A DNA stretch of 64,000 nt from Candidatus Koribacter versatilis Ellin345 (lineage in GTDB: Bacteria; Acidobacteriota; Terriglobia; Terriglobales; Acidobacteriaceae), in NCBI RefSeq assembly GCF_000014005.1, contig NC_008009.1, forward strand, positions 3,472,001 to 3,536,000. Direction: 5' to 3'. Every line of letters begins with the position of its first letter. Position 1 is the first letter of the stretch. The notes beneath the pieces were generated by a model. The model made no database searches, was not told the DNA's origin, and saw only the letters and a list, made by a program, of their open reading frames with translations. Shown in pieces: positions 51,471-61,200 of this stretch. The position numbers and the translations under genes are program-made.

Positions 51471-52190
51471 TTACAGGGCGTGCTTGGTGCGGAGTTGATC
51501 GAGGAACATCTGTTCGAGAGGTTTATCAATACTGCGCAGAAGATGGCGAACGCTCTGTCCGCTGACCAGGTGGCAAACTTCTTCCGCCATGTTCTTCACG
51601 TGATCGCCGGCGCGCTCGAGTGCCTGCGTCATGAAGACAACGTGGAAGCTCTCGCTGCGGTGCGTTCCGCCTGGATTTTCGAGATGCCTCACAAATACAA
51701 GGTTTCGCAGACGATCGATCTCGGCGTCGGACCGCAAGACTGCCAATGCCTTATCGAGGTTGCGCATCTCGAAGGCTTCCCGCACTTCGGACAACATCTT
51801 CTCCAAACGCGAAGCCATCAACGTGAGGTCGCGCACGTCTTCCATTTCGCAACGCGACGCTGCCACCAACGCCCGATTGCTAAATCCGAGCAGCAGATCT
51901 CCAATGCGTTCCATGCCGATCGAGAGCTTCATGCACGCCAGCATCTCGCGCGCCGATTCTTCTGTGGCTCCTGTTATGTGGGTGGTGACGGCCGAGTCGA
52001 TCTCGCGGTCCAGGCGGTCCAATTCAATCTCTCGGGGCCGCACCGTTTCCAGCAGAGCGTTTACTCCGGTAGCAATACCTTCCGCTACCGCTCCAGCCGC
52101 AGAATGTGCCACCTTGCACGCATTCATGGTTAATTCGCGAATATGCATGCAAGCCGCGTCCTGCTGACCGCCGGCCGATAACGTAGCCAT
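51471..52190 (-). CDS. Second PhoU-domain protein
   Basis: 239 aa from ATG 52190 (AAGGAAG upstream). PhoU-like helical repeats: KLSIGMERIGDLLLGFSNRA and MTQALERAGDHVKNMAEEVC keep the ER(I/A)GD metal motif. More divergent than PhoU at 46275. Placed upstream of pstS, so it may be a regulator or belong to a Pit/Na-Pi type system; none is adjacent. Confidence 0.88.
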   Translation of the reverse strand: MATLSAGGQQDAACMHIRELTMNACKVAHSAAGAVAEGIATGVNALLETVRPREIELDRLDREIDSAVTTHITGATEESAREMLACMKLSIGMERIGDLLLGFSNRALVAASRCEMEDVRDLTLMASRLEKMLSEVREAFEMRNLDKALAVLRSDAEIDRLRNLVFVRHLENPGGTHRSESFHVVFMTQALERAGDHVKNMAEEVCHLVSGQSVRHLLRSIDKPLEQMFLDQLRTKHAL

Positions 52191-52428
52191 TTTGAATGCT
52201 TCCTTACGCACGGGGATTCCCAGTCAGCTTAAGGACACGTTATTACTCCTGGATTTGCACCGTGTTAAAACTCGATGAATCCGCGTTGTGGCAGCCTTGA
52301 ACGTGGCCTGAGTTGGCTTGATGCGGCCGCTAAAGACTTGTCGAATCGGTTAACCCCACCTCCGTTACTTTTGCCAGTTATCCGCCTCCGGGGGTGCGGG
52401 TAAAAGAAAGGAGGTCAGGAGGACAAAG

Positions 52429-52914
52429 ATGACAGTTCGTACCATCTCAAGGGTGGCGTGCGCCTTTGCCATACTTTCAGTCGTTGCACTGCACGCCCAG
52501 AAGGAACCCAAGCGCGGCAAGGCATGTAGTGCGCCGCACCCGGAGCAGTACTGCACCGCGCAGAACACTTGCGGGGGCAACGGCCAAGCCTGCACCGTCG
52601 GTGTGGAACGCACGGGGGATTCGGCGAAGGTAACGGCGAGTTCGTCCGCTAAAAAAGGCAACGCACTCTTTTGCGTTAAGAAGGGTAGCGAGGTTTCGTG
52701 GGAGGCTGCAGAAAAGAACCTCGGGTTCGTAATCGACGTGAAGCCGGTTTTCCCGTTCGATAAAGGTGAAGCCATCATCGGCGGCTCTGGCCGCCCGGTT
52801 CCGCTCACCGCCGACAAAACCGGCTGCTTCACTTACACCGCGAGCGCCTGCAAGTCGGGCTCGACCTACGGAATGTGCAAGACCGTGACGGGCAACTTCA
52901 TTATCGTCGAGTGA
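52429..52914 (+). CDS. Secreted Cys-rich protein of unknown function
   Basis: 161 aa with a signal peptide (ending ALHA/QK). The mature protein has seven cysteines, e.g. ACSAPHPEQYCTAQNTCGGN and CFTYTASACKSGSTYGMC, suggesting disulfides; its all-beta look is only a guess. No family recognised. AGGAGG ribosome region and a strong terminator mark a single-gene unit. Confidence 0.75.
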   Translation: MTVRTISRVACAFAILSVVALHAQKEPKRGKACSAPHPEQYCTAQNTCGGNGQACTVGVERTGDSAKVTASSSAKKGNALFCVKKGSEVSWEAAEKNLGFVIDVKPVFPFDKGEAIIGGSGRPVPLTADKTGCFTYTASACKSGSTYGMCKTVTGNFIIVE

Positions 52915-52928
52915 TTTTTCCGCAAAAC

Positions 52929-52961
52929 AAAAGAGCCGCAGCTTCGCGCCGCGGCTCTTTT
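52929..52961. terminator. Bidirectional terminator
   Basis: Perfect 11-bp stem AAAAGAGCCGC (52929-52939) and GCGGCTCTTTT (52951-52961) between convergent genes, with A-run and T-run as part of the stem. Confidence 0.92.
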
Positions 52962-52978
52962 CTTGTTGGTCTGAATCG

Positions 52979-53569
52979 TTAATCTTTCTTCTTCCACTCG
53001 ATGATGTTCACCAGCTTCCATGGGTTCTGGTAGAGCTCCATCTGGAGCTCGCCTTCGGCGTTGATGATCAGCTGCGCCGCGGGAAAGAGCACGCCGGTGG
53101 TCTTATTTTTGTCGCTATCGTTGATGTCAATTTCGCCTGCAGTCAGGCCGAACGCCTGCGAGCGCGTGTTCTGCCGCACTTCGCCGAATGCCAACGGACG
53201 ATCAGTGACGAAGCGAATCTTGCGGCCGGTCGCGGTTGGAATCTCGCGCACGAATGCGAGTTGATAGCCAGTTGTGGAGGGCAGCGAGATGCGTCCCATG
53301 GAGGGCATCTTCTCGAGCTTCTTGATGAGGCCTTCGGACTGGCCTTGCATGAAGGCGTCTACGAGCGCTTTGCGTTCTTCTTCGGTAGCGTAGCGTTCGA
53401 TGCGGATCTTGATTGAGACGTTCTTGCCCAACTGCGTACTGGTGCCCATCGCAGTGGCATCAATGGTTTCGACGGCACCTTTTTCCTGCGCAGTTCCAAT
53501 CACGGGGAAAACCGCCAGCACGGCAGCCACGATCAACGTGCCGAGCGGAAAATTACGGCGCTTCAACAT
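52979..53569 (-). CDS. Secreted protein of unknown function
   Basis: 196 aa with a signal peptide (ending GTA/QE). The mature part has mixed beta character with a KIRIERYATEEERKALVDAF segment and ends NPWKLVNIIEWKKKD. No cysteine in the mature part. No family recognised. A single gene next to a terminator. Confidence 0.75.
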   Translation of the reverse strand: MLKRRNFPLGTLIVAAVLAVFPVIGTAQEKGAVETIDATAMGTSTQLGKNVSIKIRIERYATEEERKALVDAFMQGQSEGLIKKLEKMPSMGRISLPSTTGYQLAFVREIPTATGRKIRFVTDRPLAFGEVRQNTRSQAFGLTAGEIDINDSDKNKTTGVLFPAAQLIINAEGELQMELYQNPWKLVNIIEWKKKD

Positions 53570-53931
53570 GTGCTCTCCTTATCGCTTTCTCAGCGGCACC
53601 ACGAAGGTACCGAAGCGGAGGGCGAAGGCAAACTGGCAGGAATAACAGTGCTTTTGTGGACCCGATTTTCCAAGTTAGCGGGAAAACTCAAGGAAAACTT
53701 ACCAGAAAACCCGAAGTTATTAAGTGGTAAACATACTTTTCTAAGTGCTTATTTAGAGGGTATTTGCAAAAGGGCGGTCCGGACAGGGGCCGGTTTTGCA
53801 CCGTGATTTCTTTCTCTGAAACCCTGAAAAAGGGAGCGTACAGCCATGATTTTTGAGTGATCGGCGGATTTGCCGCAAAGGTGGTATATGCGGAGTGGAA
53901 GAGTTTGTTGATTGAGTGGTAAACAGTCGAA
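53570..53931. other. Non-coding stretch with no feature recognised
   Basis: 362 bases before the tandem repeats; A/T-richer than its surroundings, no convincing frame, hairpin or promoter seen. Confidence 0.4.
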
Positions 53932-54097
53932 CAGCAGATCCTTCGCTGCGCTCTGGATGACAAGAGGGGGTAGTGGGAGTGCGAGCGACCGTGTGGGCTG
54001 GCCGCTCGGCTCAACAGCAGATCCTTCGCTGCGCTCAGGATGACAGGAGAGAGCAGTGATTGTGCCGGCGATCGTGCGGGCTGGCCGCTCGGCTGAA
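53932..54097. repeat. Two 83-bp tandem units containing the REP-like core
   Basis: Units start CAGCAGATCCTTCGCTGCGC at 53932 and 54015. Each holds GATCCTTCGCTGCGCTC then GGATGAC, the reverse of the element at 47735 and 51134, and both end in GGGCTGGCCGCTCGGCT. Confidence 0.8.
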
Positions 54098-54108
54098 ACG
54101 ATGAAAAT

Positions 54109-54142
54109 CCCCGCCCTATCGCGCTGCGCGATAAGGACGGGG
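54109..54142 (-). terminator. Terminator of the beta-lactamase-fold gene
   Basis: Stem CCCCGCCCTATCGC with GCGATAAGGACGGGG, one mismatch and one bulge; on the minus strand followed by ATTTTC. Confidence 0.75.
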
Positions 54143-54151
54143 CACCCTGAC

Positions 54152-56119
54152 TTACTTCGATTCGAAGACGTATTCGTGTTGGGCGTCGCGCATGGTTAGA
54201 GTTTTCTTGGGGCCGGAGCCGACTACGAACTCTGAACCCTCCATTCCTGGAAGGATGGTGATGAAGGAGATCGTGCCGTCGGGATTTTTTCGCGTAGACA
54301 TTTCGCTCTTCCATTCGCCGAAGTCGAAGATTGTCGCGGATCCGGATTGGCTAACGTCAACGTCGCCCAGCGATGCGTTCGAGTAGTGCTTCGCCAGCTT
54401 CGCACTCTCGGTCGCATCGGCGGGGACGGTCATCAGCTTGCGTTCGGCGGCGAGAGCGGCGTAGAAGCTGTCGGCGTCGGACTTGAGTTCTGCGTCGGCT
54501 TCTTTGCGACCATCGAACACGACTTCGAGCAGCTTCCGGCTGAAGCGTCCGCGGATGAGCCAGCCGGGATCGCCGTTGGTGAGGATCACGGCGCCGACGT
54601 TTTGATCCGGCAGCCAGATCATGTCGCTGTGATGCCCGATTAAATCGCCGCCATGATGGACTACAGGCACGCCGTAGGTGGTGTCCACCTCCAGGCCCAT
54701 TCCGTAAGTGACATCTTTGCCGATTGCTACTTGCGGCGCGCGGCGTTGCAGGAGTGCTTCTTTCGAGACGTAGGTACTGCCATCGGGGAGCTTGCCGTTG
54801 GCGAGTTCCATGGAGACGTACTTCAACATGTCGTTGATGTTGCTCCACGCGCCGCCGGCCGGACGCAGCGGAGCCACCGCCTCGTTCACATTCATGGGCG
54901 CCTTGGCAGGCTTGCCATTAATGTCGGGCGAATGCGCTTCGGAGTGGTTGGCGGCGAGGGCGCGATCGAAGCTGAGCGTGGTCGCTTTCATGCCGAGCGG
55001 ATCAAAGACGTAGGACTGCATCGCTTCGTCGTAGCCTTTGCCCAATTCGGTGTCGGGATGGACGACGTGTGCGGCGGTGTAACCGGCCGCTGCAGCCATG
55101 AGGTTGGAATACTGGAAGAGTTCGCCGAACTTCGACGTGGGCTGCATGGTGCCGAGAAGGGCCAGAGAGCTTTCCGGCGTCATCTTGCCGTATTCAAAGA
55201 GCCATTCGAGGTCCTGGCGCGGCATGCCGGTGCAGGCGCAGATGAGGTGCTTCACGAGTACGCTCTTGGTGGTCGCCTCGTCGCCGAGCTTGAATGATGG
55301 GAAGAGCTGCGTGACCGGCGTGTCCCAGTTGAGCTTCTTCTCGTCCACAAGTCGGGCGAGCATCAGCGTGGTCAGCGCCTTGGTATTGGAGGCGATCATG
55401 AAGAGAGTGTCGGCGTCGGGCTTGTCGCTCTTGCCGAGTTCTTTCACGCCGAAGCCGTCGGCGAAGACGACTTTGCCGTCCTGGACGAGACCGAAGGAGA
55501 CGCCGGGGACGCCAGTCTCCTTGATTCCCTGCTCGACGAAGCGCGAAAGCTCCGCGATCCGCGCCTGGTCGAGTCTGTTGGCCTTCTTGCCGGCGAACGT
55601 TTCGCGGCTGTAGCCCTTGGGCAAGAGGCGACTAAAGATGACATCGGCCTGGCCGCCGCGCTTCTCGGCGGTGGCATCGGCCAGGTCTTCGATGATCACG
55701 GTCCATGCGGTGCCGGAGTAGTAAGTGAGCGCGCCGACGCCGCGCTTCTCGTTGGGCGAAGTTTGGTAGTCATATTCGCGGCGCTTGCTCCAGCCATCTC
55801 TGTCGGGAAGATCGCTGGTAACTTTCACCGGCCACTTGGCGTCGGGCTTATAGGCTTTCCACGCGGCGGCGAGGGCTTCGTCGGCGGTCTTGGCGTCCTT
55901 CACGTCAACCAGCGCGATCCAGGAATCGCCTTCGGGCGCTTCAATGATCGTCGCGGGACCTTTCACGCGAACCGACCAGTCCTTCGGAGCGATGAAGGGA
56001 TTGCCGAGGACGGTGGTCTTGGGCGTGTCGGCCGCGAGTTTTTCGGCGGAGTTCTGGGAAGAGAGAGAAGAGACGAGAACGAGGGTGAAAAGGAAAGCTA
56101 GAAATGCGCGAGCACGCAT
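54152..56119 (-). CDS. Beta-lactamase-family serine hydrolase, secreted
   Basis: 655 aa with a signal peptide (ending SLSS/QN). An N-terminal domain of about 170 residues of no recognised family precedes the class C/esterase fold: SxxK as SNTK (about 243-246), YxN as YSN (about 335), and HHGG (about 489). A C-terminal beta domain of about 130 residues resembles the DUF3471-type tail of such hydrolases. Probably a peptidase or esterase rather than an antibiotic enzyme. Single gene. Confidence 0.9.
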   Translation of the reverse strand: MRARAFLAFLFTLVLVSSLSSQNSAEKLAADTPKTTVLGNPFIAPKDWSVRVKGPATIIEAPEGDSWIALVDVKDAKTADEALAAAWKAYKPDAKWPVKVTSDLPDRDGWSKRREYDYQTSPNEKRGVGALTYYSGTAWTVIIEDLADATAEKRGGQADVIFSRLLPKGYSRETFAGKKANRLDQARIAELSRFVEQGIKETGVPGVSFGLVQDGKVVFADGFGVKELGKSDKPDADTLFMIASNTKALTTLMLARLVDEKKLNWDTPVTQLFPSFKLGDEATTKSVLVKHLICACTGMPRQDLEWLFEYGKMTPESSLALLGTMQPTSKFGELFQYSNLMAAAAGYTAAHVVHPDTELGKGYDEAMQSYVFDPLGMKATTLSFDRALAANHSEAHSPDINGKPAKAPMNVNEAVAPLRPAGGAWSNINDMLKYVSMELANGKLPDGSTYVSKEALLQRRAPQVAIGKDVTYGMGLEVDTTYGVPVVHHGGDLIGHHSDMIWLPDQNVGAVILTNGDPGWLIRGRFSRKLLEVVFDGRKEADAELKSDADSFYAALAAERKLMTVPADATESAKLAKHYSNASLGDVDVSQSGSATIFDFGEWKSEMSTRKNPDGTISFITILPGMEGSEFVVGSGPKKTLTMRDAQHEYVFESK

Positions 56120-56378
56120 GGAGGCCTCCGGGGGAGGATTGTAGAGGAGAACACGGGATTAGGGGAAAGGACCTTGCTTTCGAGGCGATCGCCTGCGCCT
56201 TTAACGCCACCTTTTCGGGATGGCCAGTTTCTCGAATTGCCACAGCGGCACGAAGGTCGCATCACGACCAGTTTCTGAATCGAGTTTGATTTCTCCGAAT
56301 GTCGGTGAATTGCAGAGTAGAATCGCGGCGAGCAGAATCGATATCGTCAACAGTCCGTCGGCCCTTCGGAGGATGTCC

Positions 56379-59300
56379 ATGCGCCAAGTGGCTGCGGTTA
56401 GTTTCTTTTTAGTTTTCACTGCGGTATTCAGCGCATACTCTCAGGATCTCACTCAGGCAAAGCGCACGCCTGCGGCGTCTGGCTCGACGCAACCCAACGT
56501 ATTTCTCACACCCAAACAATATCCCGCTGGTCCTTCCGGTGTCACTTCGATCGCTAAGGGCGACTTCAATAACGATAGTTACATGGATGTCGCGGTAACT
56601 AACGTTTCTGGCACGATCACGGTTCTCCTGGGCAAAGGCGATGGCACTTTCCAAGCCCCCGTATCGTACCCAGCCTTATCTTCCCCGGTCTCGATCGCCG
56701 CGGCAGATTTGAATGGGGACGGAAAATTAGACTTAGCGGTAGCAAACAGCGGTAGTGGGAGCATTAGCGTATTCCTCGGAAATGGCGACGGAACCTTCCA
56801 ATCGCACACGGATGTTGCCGTCGGCACGAGCGTGCAAATGTTGACCGTTGCAGACTTCAACGGCGACGGCAAACCCGACCTTGCGGTTTTAGTCGATGGC
56901 ATGGTGAGCGTCCTGATCGGGAAAGGCGACGCCACCTTCAACGCGATAGGCGAGTACGCGAAACCATGCGCTACCTATTTGGCCACAGGGGATTTCAACG
57001 GAGACGGCAAGACCGACATCGTGGCAGGACGTCAGTGCGTCCTACTGGGCAATGGCGACGGCACTTTTCAACCGCCTGTAGGTTCCCAGAAGATTGGGAA
57101 CACGGTGAGTACTGCAGTAGGCGACATCAATGGTGACGGCAAGCTCGACTTGATAGAGGGTGGTATCGGCGACTCGGATGGAACTCCAAGGGCCCTGGTT
57201 GTCGTGCTCCTGGGCAATGGAGACGGAACGTTTCAACCGCCCCAAGGCTTTTTTGGTTATGGGAGCGGTGTACAGGGATTATTGCTTGCCGATGTGAACG
57301 GCGATTCCCATCCAGACATCGTGCTGTCCAGCTCTGAAAACGTGGAAGTTGTAAACGGAAAGGGGGACGGCACCTTTGAACCGGGTGTGCTCTACCCCGT
57401 GGGGAACCGGCCGGTAGCAGGAGGGTTGGTGCTGTCCGATTTTACCGGCAGCGGCAGGCTTGATCTCGCAGTTTTGACCTCGTGCGCTAACCCGTCTATT
57501 TGTGGAGACGGAGCCGTGACCCTATTGAGAGGCAAAGGGGACGGCACGTATGTTGCGCCAGCAAGTTATTACATTTTTGAGGGTGACGAACGTTTCGACG
57601 CTGTAGGGGGATGGGTCGCGGTGGGTGACTTCGACGGCGACGGGAAACTCGACGTACTCGAAGTATTCGACACTCGCGCCTTCATCTCTCTAGGAAACGG
57701 GGATGGCACCGTGCAAACGGGCCAACGTTATTATCAAGTTGCATATCAGTCCGATGGGGCGGTAGTGGGAGATTTCAACGGCGATGGCAAACTCGACGCT
57801 GCCATTCTACACTCTTGCGACGTCTTTTATAGCGACCCTGGCCCAGGCAATCCTCCCCCCTATTGCGTTAGCGCAGGTTCGGTAGGGGTGCTATTGGGAA
57901 ATGGAAACGGAACTTGGCAGCGGTGGCCGGAGAGCCTGTACTTTGGAGTTGGAGACACGCCTACATCTATTGCGACGGGTGACTTCAATCAAGATGGCAA
58001 ACTCGACCTTGTCGTTTCTGATGGAGCGAATGCTTATATTCTCTTAGGAAACGGTGATGGCACTTTCCCGGTCCACCAAGCCTACCCAACCGGAGCTGCG
58101 GCTGATTACCTTAATCCGTTTCTGCCCAATGCGCAATCGGTCGTAGTTGGCGATTTCAATGGCGACGGCGCTCCGGACGTCGCGGTTTCAAATTCAGACG
58201 GGGGTATCGCCGTTTTGCTCGGCAACGGGGACGGCACGCTCCGCGCCCCCCAACTCTTCCCAGCTATAAAGAGTTCGCAGTCGCTTGCGATCGGAGATCT
58301 TAACCGAGATGGCAAATTGGACATCGTAGCTTCCGACGGGAGTGGCAGCATCAGTATTTTCCTTGGTAATGGCGATGGTACTTTCCAGACCAGCAAAGTT
58401 TATGCGGCCGTTGGATCACAAAGTGTAACGGTCGGAGATTTTAACGGCGACGGCATCCTTGACGTAGCGAGTGGGACGGGACACACCGTAAGCCTGCTTC
58501 TCGGAAATGGCGATGGCAGTTTGCAGCCGCCGGTGAATTACATTGTTGGACTCAGTGCAACCGGGCTGGCAGCTGGAGACTTCAATGGGGACGGGGCTTT
58601 GGACCTCGTCACCGAAGACTTCTCGATTCTATTGAATCGCCAGGGAACGCAGCTTAACGTGCAATCTTCCCGCAATCCATCCAACGTAGGCCAACCTGTG
58701 ACTTTCACCGTGACCTCCGCTGCGAGTTTGCCGGAGACAGGCTTGCCTTCGGGCACCATCACGCTGCGCGATGGGAGCACTGTGCTGGGAGAATCCGGGG
58801 TATCGGGAGTATTTGACGTGAAGGTCTCCGGATTGACTGCCGGAACGCACCAAATCACGGCCACATACTCCGGCGATAACAACTTTCAACCACACACGAC
58901 CGCCATCCTGACAGAACACGTCGGTGCTCCCGCCACGATGATTAGCCCCGCTCTTGGATCGATTCTAACCAGCACTACCGTAACCTTCGCGTGGAAAGCA
59001 GCCGCGGGTGCTTCGCAGTACAGCCTGTACCTCGGCACTAAACCCGGTCGGGACGACCTCGGGTACGTCAATGCGCATTCGAGCACGTCCGCGACTGTGA
59101 AAAACCTCCCATCCACGGGATCCTCCCTATACGTCACGCTCTTCTCGCTTGTCGGAGGGGTGTACTATTCAAATTCTTATACGTATATCCTCCCTGGAAC
59201 ACCTGCCAAGGCCAAGATGACCTCGCCCCTGCCCGGCACGATGTTAGTCGGCAAGGATGCGACATTTACGTGGAGCCACGGAACGGGCGTCACCTACTAC

Positions 59301-59759
59301 AGTCTGTATGTCGGGACAAAGGGTTACGGCACTCACGATCTGGATTTCATCAACGCCACGACTACCAGTGCCAGCGTGTCGAACCTCCCTGCCGACGGGA
59401 GCACAATCTACGTTCAAGTAAATTCGTATATCGACGGCGCGTGGACTAGCCAGAGCTACACCTATATAAGTGGAAGTGGAACTCCCGCGCCCGCAACCAT
59501 GATCTCGCCCACCCCTGGAAGCAGTATCTCCGGCAACTCTGCGACTTTCACATGGACGAGCGGCGTTGGAGTCAGCGAATTCAGTTTGTACGTAGGTACG
59601 GGAGGGGTGGGTTCCCATAACATTGCGTTCATCGAAACCGGAACCACGAGTGCGACCGTCACTGGCCTTCCCGCTACCGGCGCAACGATCTATGTGCGCT
59701 TGAATTCGTTTGTCAACGGCGCGTGGCAGTGGGTGGACTATTCTTATCGGAACCCGTAA
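56379..59759 (+). CDS. Large secreted FG-GAP/VCBS repeat protein with Ig-like domains
   Basis: 1126 aa from ATG 56379 (GGAGG 6 bases upstream), signal peptide ending SAYS/QD. About 14 FG-GAP repeats of the form GDFNGDGKLDLAVA ... VLLGNGDGTF fill residues 45-760, each with a DxDxDG calcium loop, enough for two seven-bladed propellers. Then one bacterial Ig-like domain (about 765-850) and three fibronectin-like repeats, each opening with a TMISPxxGS motif. No cysteine-rich part and no sorting motif. Likely an extracellular calcium-dependent binding protein. Confidence 0.92.
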   Translation: MRQVAAVSFFLVFTAVFSAYSQDLTQAKRTPAASGSTQPNVFLTPKQYPAGPSGVTSIAKGDFNNDSYMDVAVTNVSGTITVLLGKGDGTFQAPVSYPALSSPVSIAAADLNGDGKLDLAVANSGSGSISVFLGNGDGTFQSHTDVAVGTSVQMLTVADFNGDGKPDLAVLVDGMVSVLIGKGDATFNAIGEYAKPCATYLATGDFNGDGKTDIVAGRQCVLLGNGDGTFQPPVGSQKIGNTVSTAVGDINGDGKLDLIEGGIGDSDGTPRALVVVLLGNGDGTFQPPQGFFGYGSGVQGLLLADVNGDSHPDIVLSSSENVEVVNGKGDGTFEPGVLYPVGNRPVAGGLVLSDFTGSGRLDLAVLTSCANPSICGDGAVTLLRGKGDGTYVAPASYYIFEGDERFDAVGGWVAVGDFDGDGKLDVLEVFDTRAFISLGNGDGTVQTGQRYYQVAYQSDGAVVGDFNGDGKLDAAILHSCDVFYSDPGPGNPPPYCVSAGSVGVLLGNGNGTWQRWPESLYFGVGDTPTSIATGDFNQDGKLDLVVSDGANAYILLGNGDGTFPVHQAYPTGAAADYLNPFLPNAQSVVVGDFNGDGAPDVAVSNSDGGIAVLLGNGDGTLRAPQLFPAIKSSQSLAIGDLNRDGKLDIVASDGSGSISIFLGNGDGTFQTSKVYAAVGSQSVTVGDFNGDGILDVASGTGHTVSLLLGNGDGSLQPPVNYIVGLSATGLAAGDFNGDGALDLVTEDFSILLNRQGTQLNVQSSRNPSNVGQPVTFTVTSAASLPETGLPSGTITLRDGSTVLGESGVSGVFDVKVSGLTAGTHQITATYSGDNNFQPHTTAILTEHVGAPATMISPALGSILTSTTVTFAWKAAAGASQYSLYLGTKPGRDDLGYVNAHSSTSATVKNLPSTGSSLYVTLFSLVGGVYYSNSYTYILPGTPAKAKMTSPLPGTMLVGKDATFTWSHGTGVTYYSLYVGTKGYGTHDLDFINATTTSASVSNLPADGSTIYVQVNSYIDGAWTSQSYTYISGSGTPAPATMISPTPGSSISGNSATFTWTSGVGVSEFSLYVGTGGVGSHNIAFIETGTTSATVTGLPATGATIYVRLNSFVNGAWQWVDYSYRNP

Positions 59760-60110
59760 GGGTGGTCTAACTAGTCGTGCCGCGGTCGCATCGTTACTCC
59801 CCGCCGTGTGACCCATCGCACGTCGGTCCGTGTCGCACCTCACATACATCGTGACAAGACATGCGTAATCTGCGCATGTGGAGTATTCCCACAACGCCGT
59901 GAAGCTATTTATCAACTTGTAAATATCGGCGCGTCGGCGACAGTTGCAGGACTTCGCAACTGTCAGGCTTAACTCCCTGTGCTTGGAGGAATTTACCTGT
60001 AACTCTCTTTGGATGGAGGAATTTGCGCGTTTTGTATAGCGTAAGTTGATGAAAACACGGATAGGGGTGGGGAGGGGTACGTTTAGTAAGGAGTTACTCC
60101 GGCGAGAGAA
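59760..60110. other. Non-coding stretch with a hairpin and a 30-bp duplication
   Basis: A perfect 9-bp stem GACAGTTGC/GCAACTGTC lies at 59939-59964. Two adjacent 30-bp segments (59971-60000 and 60001-60030) agree at 23 of 30 positions. No gene on either strand is convincing. Confidence 0.45.
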
Positions 60111-60386
60111 CAGCAGATCCCACGTCGGGCTTACGCCCTCCTCTGGATGACAAGAGAGAGTAGTGGCAGGGAGGCGGTGGTGGGGCTCACGTCTGGGGGG
60201 AACAGCAGATCCCACGTCGGGCTGTCGCCCTCCTCTGGATGACAAGAGAGAGTAGTGGCAGGGAGGCGGTGGTGGGGCTCACGCCTGGCGGTGACAGCAG
60301 ATCCTTCGTCGGGCTTACGCCCTCCTCGAGGATGACAGGAGAGAGTGTTGGAGACGCGAGCTTTGGTGTGGGCTGACCGCGAGACA
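60111..60386. repeat. Three 92-bp tandem units containing the REP-like core
   Basis: Units start CAGCAGATCC at 60111, 60203 and 60295. Each has an inner stem GGGC/GCCC whose loop varies (TTAC or TGTC), then GGATGAC. Units 1 and 2 are almost identical; unit 3 diverges in its last 40 bases. Confidence 0.85.
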
Positions 60387-60524
60387 TACAAGGGGCTAAA
60401 GCCTCGTTTCCACGGAGGCAGCTTGCGGCGCGACTGAAGTCGCGCCCTGATACAAAACTGGCGGCGCAAAGGGTCGCCTTCCCAAATTCCAGCCAATGCC
60501 AAAGAAAACTCTTGCATCTGATAT

Positions 60525-60548
60525 GGTGTTGTAGTTAACTACAACACC
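60525..60548. promoter_or_regulatory. 24-bp perfect palindrome before the DUF1579-gntR-ABC operon
   Basis: Half-site GGTGTTGTAGTT (60525-60536) followed by its exact complement (60537-60548). TTGCAT at 60512-60517 could be a -35 with -10 TTAACT at 60535-60540, inside the palindrome. A YtrA-type GntR regulator encoded 650 bases downstream is the obvious ligand. Confidence 0.75.
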
Positions 60549-60597
60549 TACTGGCGAGGCTTGCCCTACCAGCGGAAAATTCTTCAGGAGATGGGTT

Positions 60598-61170
60598 ATG
60601 AAATCGCTTTGGCGTTTGTTGTTGCTTGTTGTTCTGCCTGCTGCTGCTTTTTGTCAACAAATGGAACACCCGATGGAGAAGGCTGCTCCGTCCGAGGCGC
60701 AGCAGACCTTTACTCAGATCAAGGCGTTGGCCGGCGAGTGGGAGGGTGCGGTCGCTGTGGAACCGCCGATGCCCGGCATGAAAGATCAGCCGATTAAGCC
60801 GCTGCACCTGACGATGCGGGTTACTTCCCGCGGGCATACGCTGGTGCACGAGTTCCAGGAAGCGGGCACGGTACTCGACGCGACGAAGTACGATCATCCG
60901 GTGACGATGTTCTACGTGGACGACAATGCGCTCTCGCTGGTGCACTATTGCGATGCCGGCAATCGGCCGCACATGGTGGCGCGCAAATCTGCCGACGGCA
61001 AAACCATCGACTTCGACTTTGTAGATCTTTCCGGCAGCAATCAGCACGGTCACATGGCCCACGCCACATTCACCATGGTGGATGCGGACCATCATGTGGA
61101 AGAGTGGACTTATATGTTGCCGGGCGATAAACCAGTGCATGCTCGGATGACGCTGACCCGCACGAAGTGA
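60598..61170 (+). CDS. DUF1579-like secreted protein
   Basis: 190 aa with a signal peptide (ending AFC/QQ; the cysteine suggests a possible lipoprotein, with AAAFC only loosely like a lipobox). The mature part opens LAGEWEGAVAVEPP and has the lipocalin-like beta pattern of DUF1579/nitrobindin-type proteins, with several histidines (HGHMAHATFTMVDADHHVEE). Ligand unknown. GGAG 9 bases before ATG. First gene of the operon. Confidence 0.75.
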   Translation: MKSLWRLLLLVVLPAAAFCQQMEHPMEKAAPSEAQQTFTQIKALAGEWEGAVAVEPPMPGMKDQPIKPLHLTMRVTSRGHTLVHEFQEAGTVLDATKYDHPVTMFYVDDNALSLVHYCDAGNRPHMVARKSADGKTIDFDFVDLSGSNQHGHMAHATFTMVDADHHVEEWTYMLPGDKPVHARMTLTRTK

Positions 61171-61200
61171 TCGAGTGGTGAGGGAGTTTCGGAAACCAGG

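Noticed and set aside
53688-54314. 208-codon frame on the minus strand
   Set aside because: Runs through the 83-bp repeats and into the end of the beta-lactamase-fold gene; the translation reflects the repeat.
59244-60245. 333-codon frame on the minus strand
   Set aside because: Spans the end of the FG-GAP gene and the 92-bp repeats; no motif and no ribosome site.
60111-60386. Possible CRISPR array
   Set aside because: Units are 92 bp and repeated end to end without unique spacers; no cas genes. They are tandem REP-like repeats.
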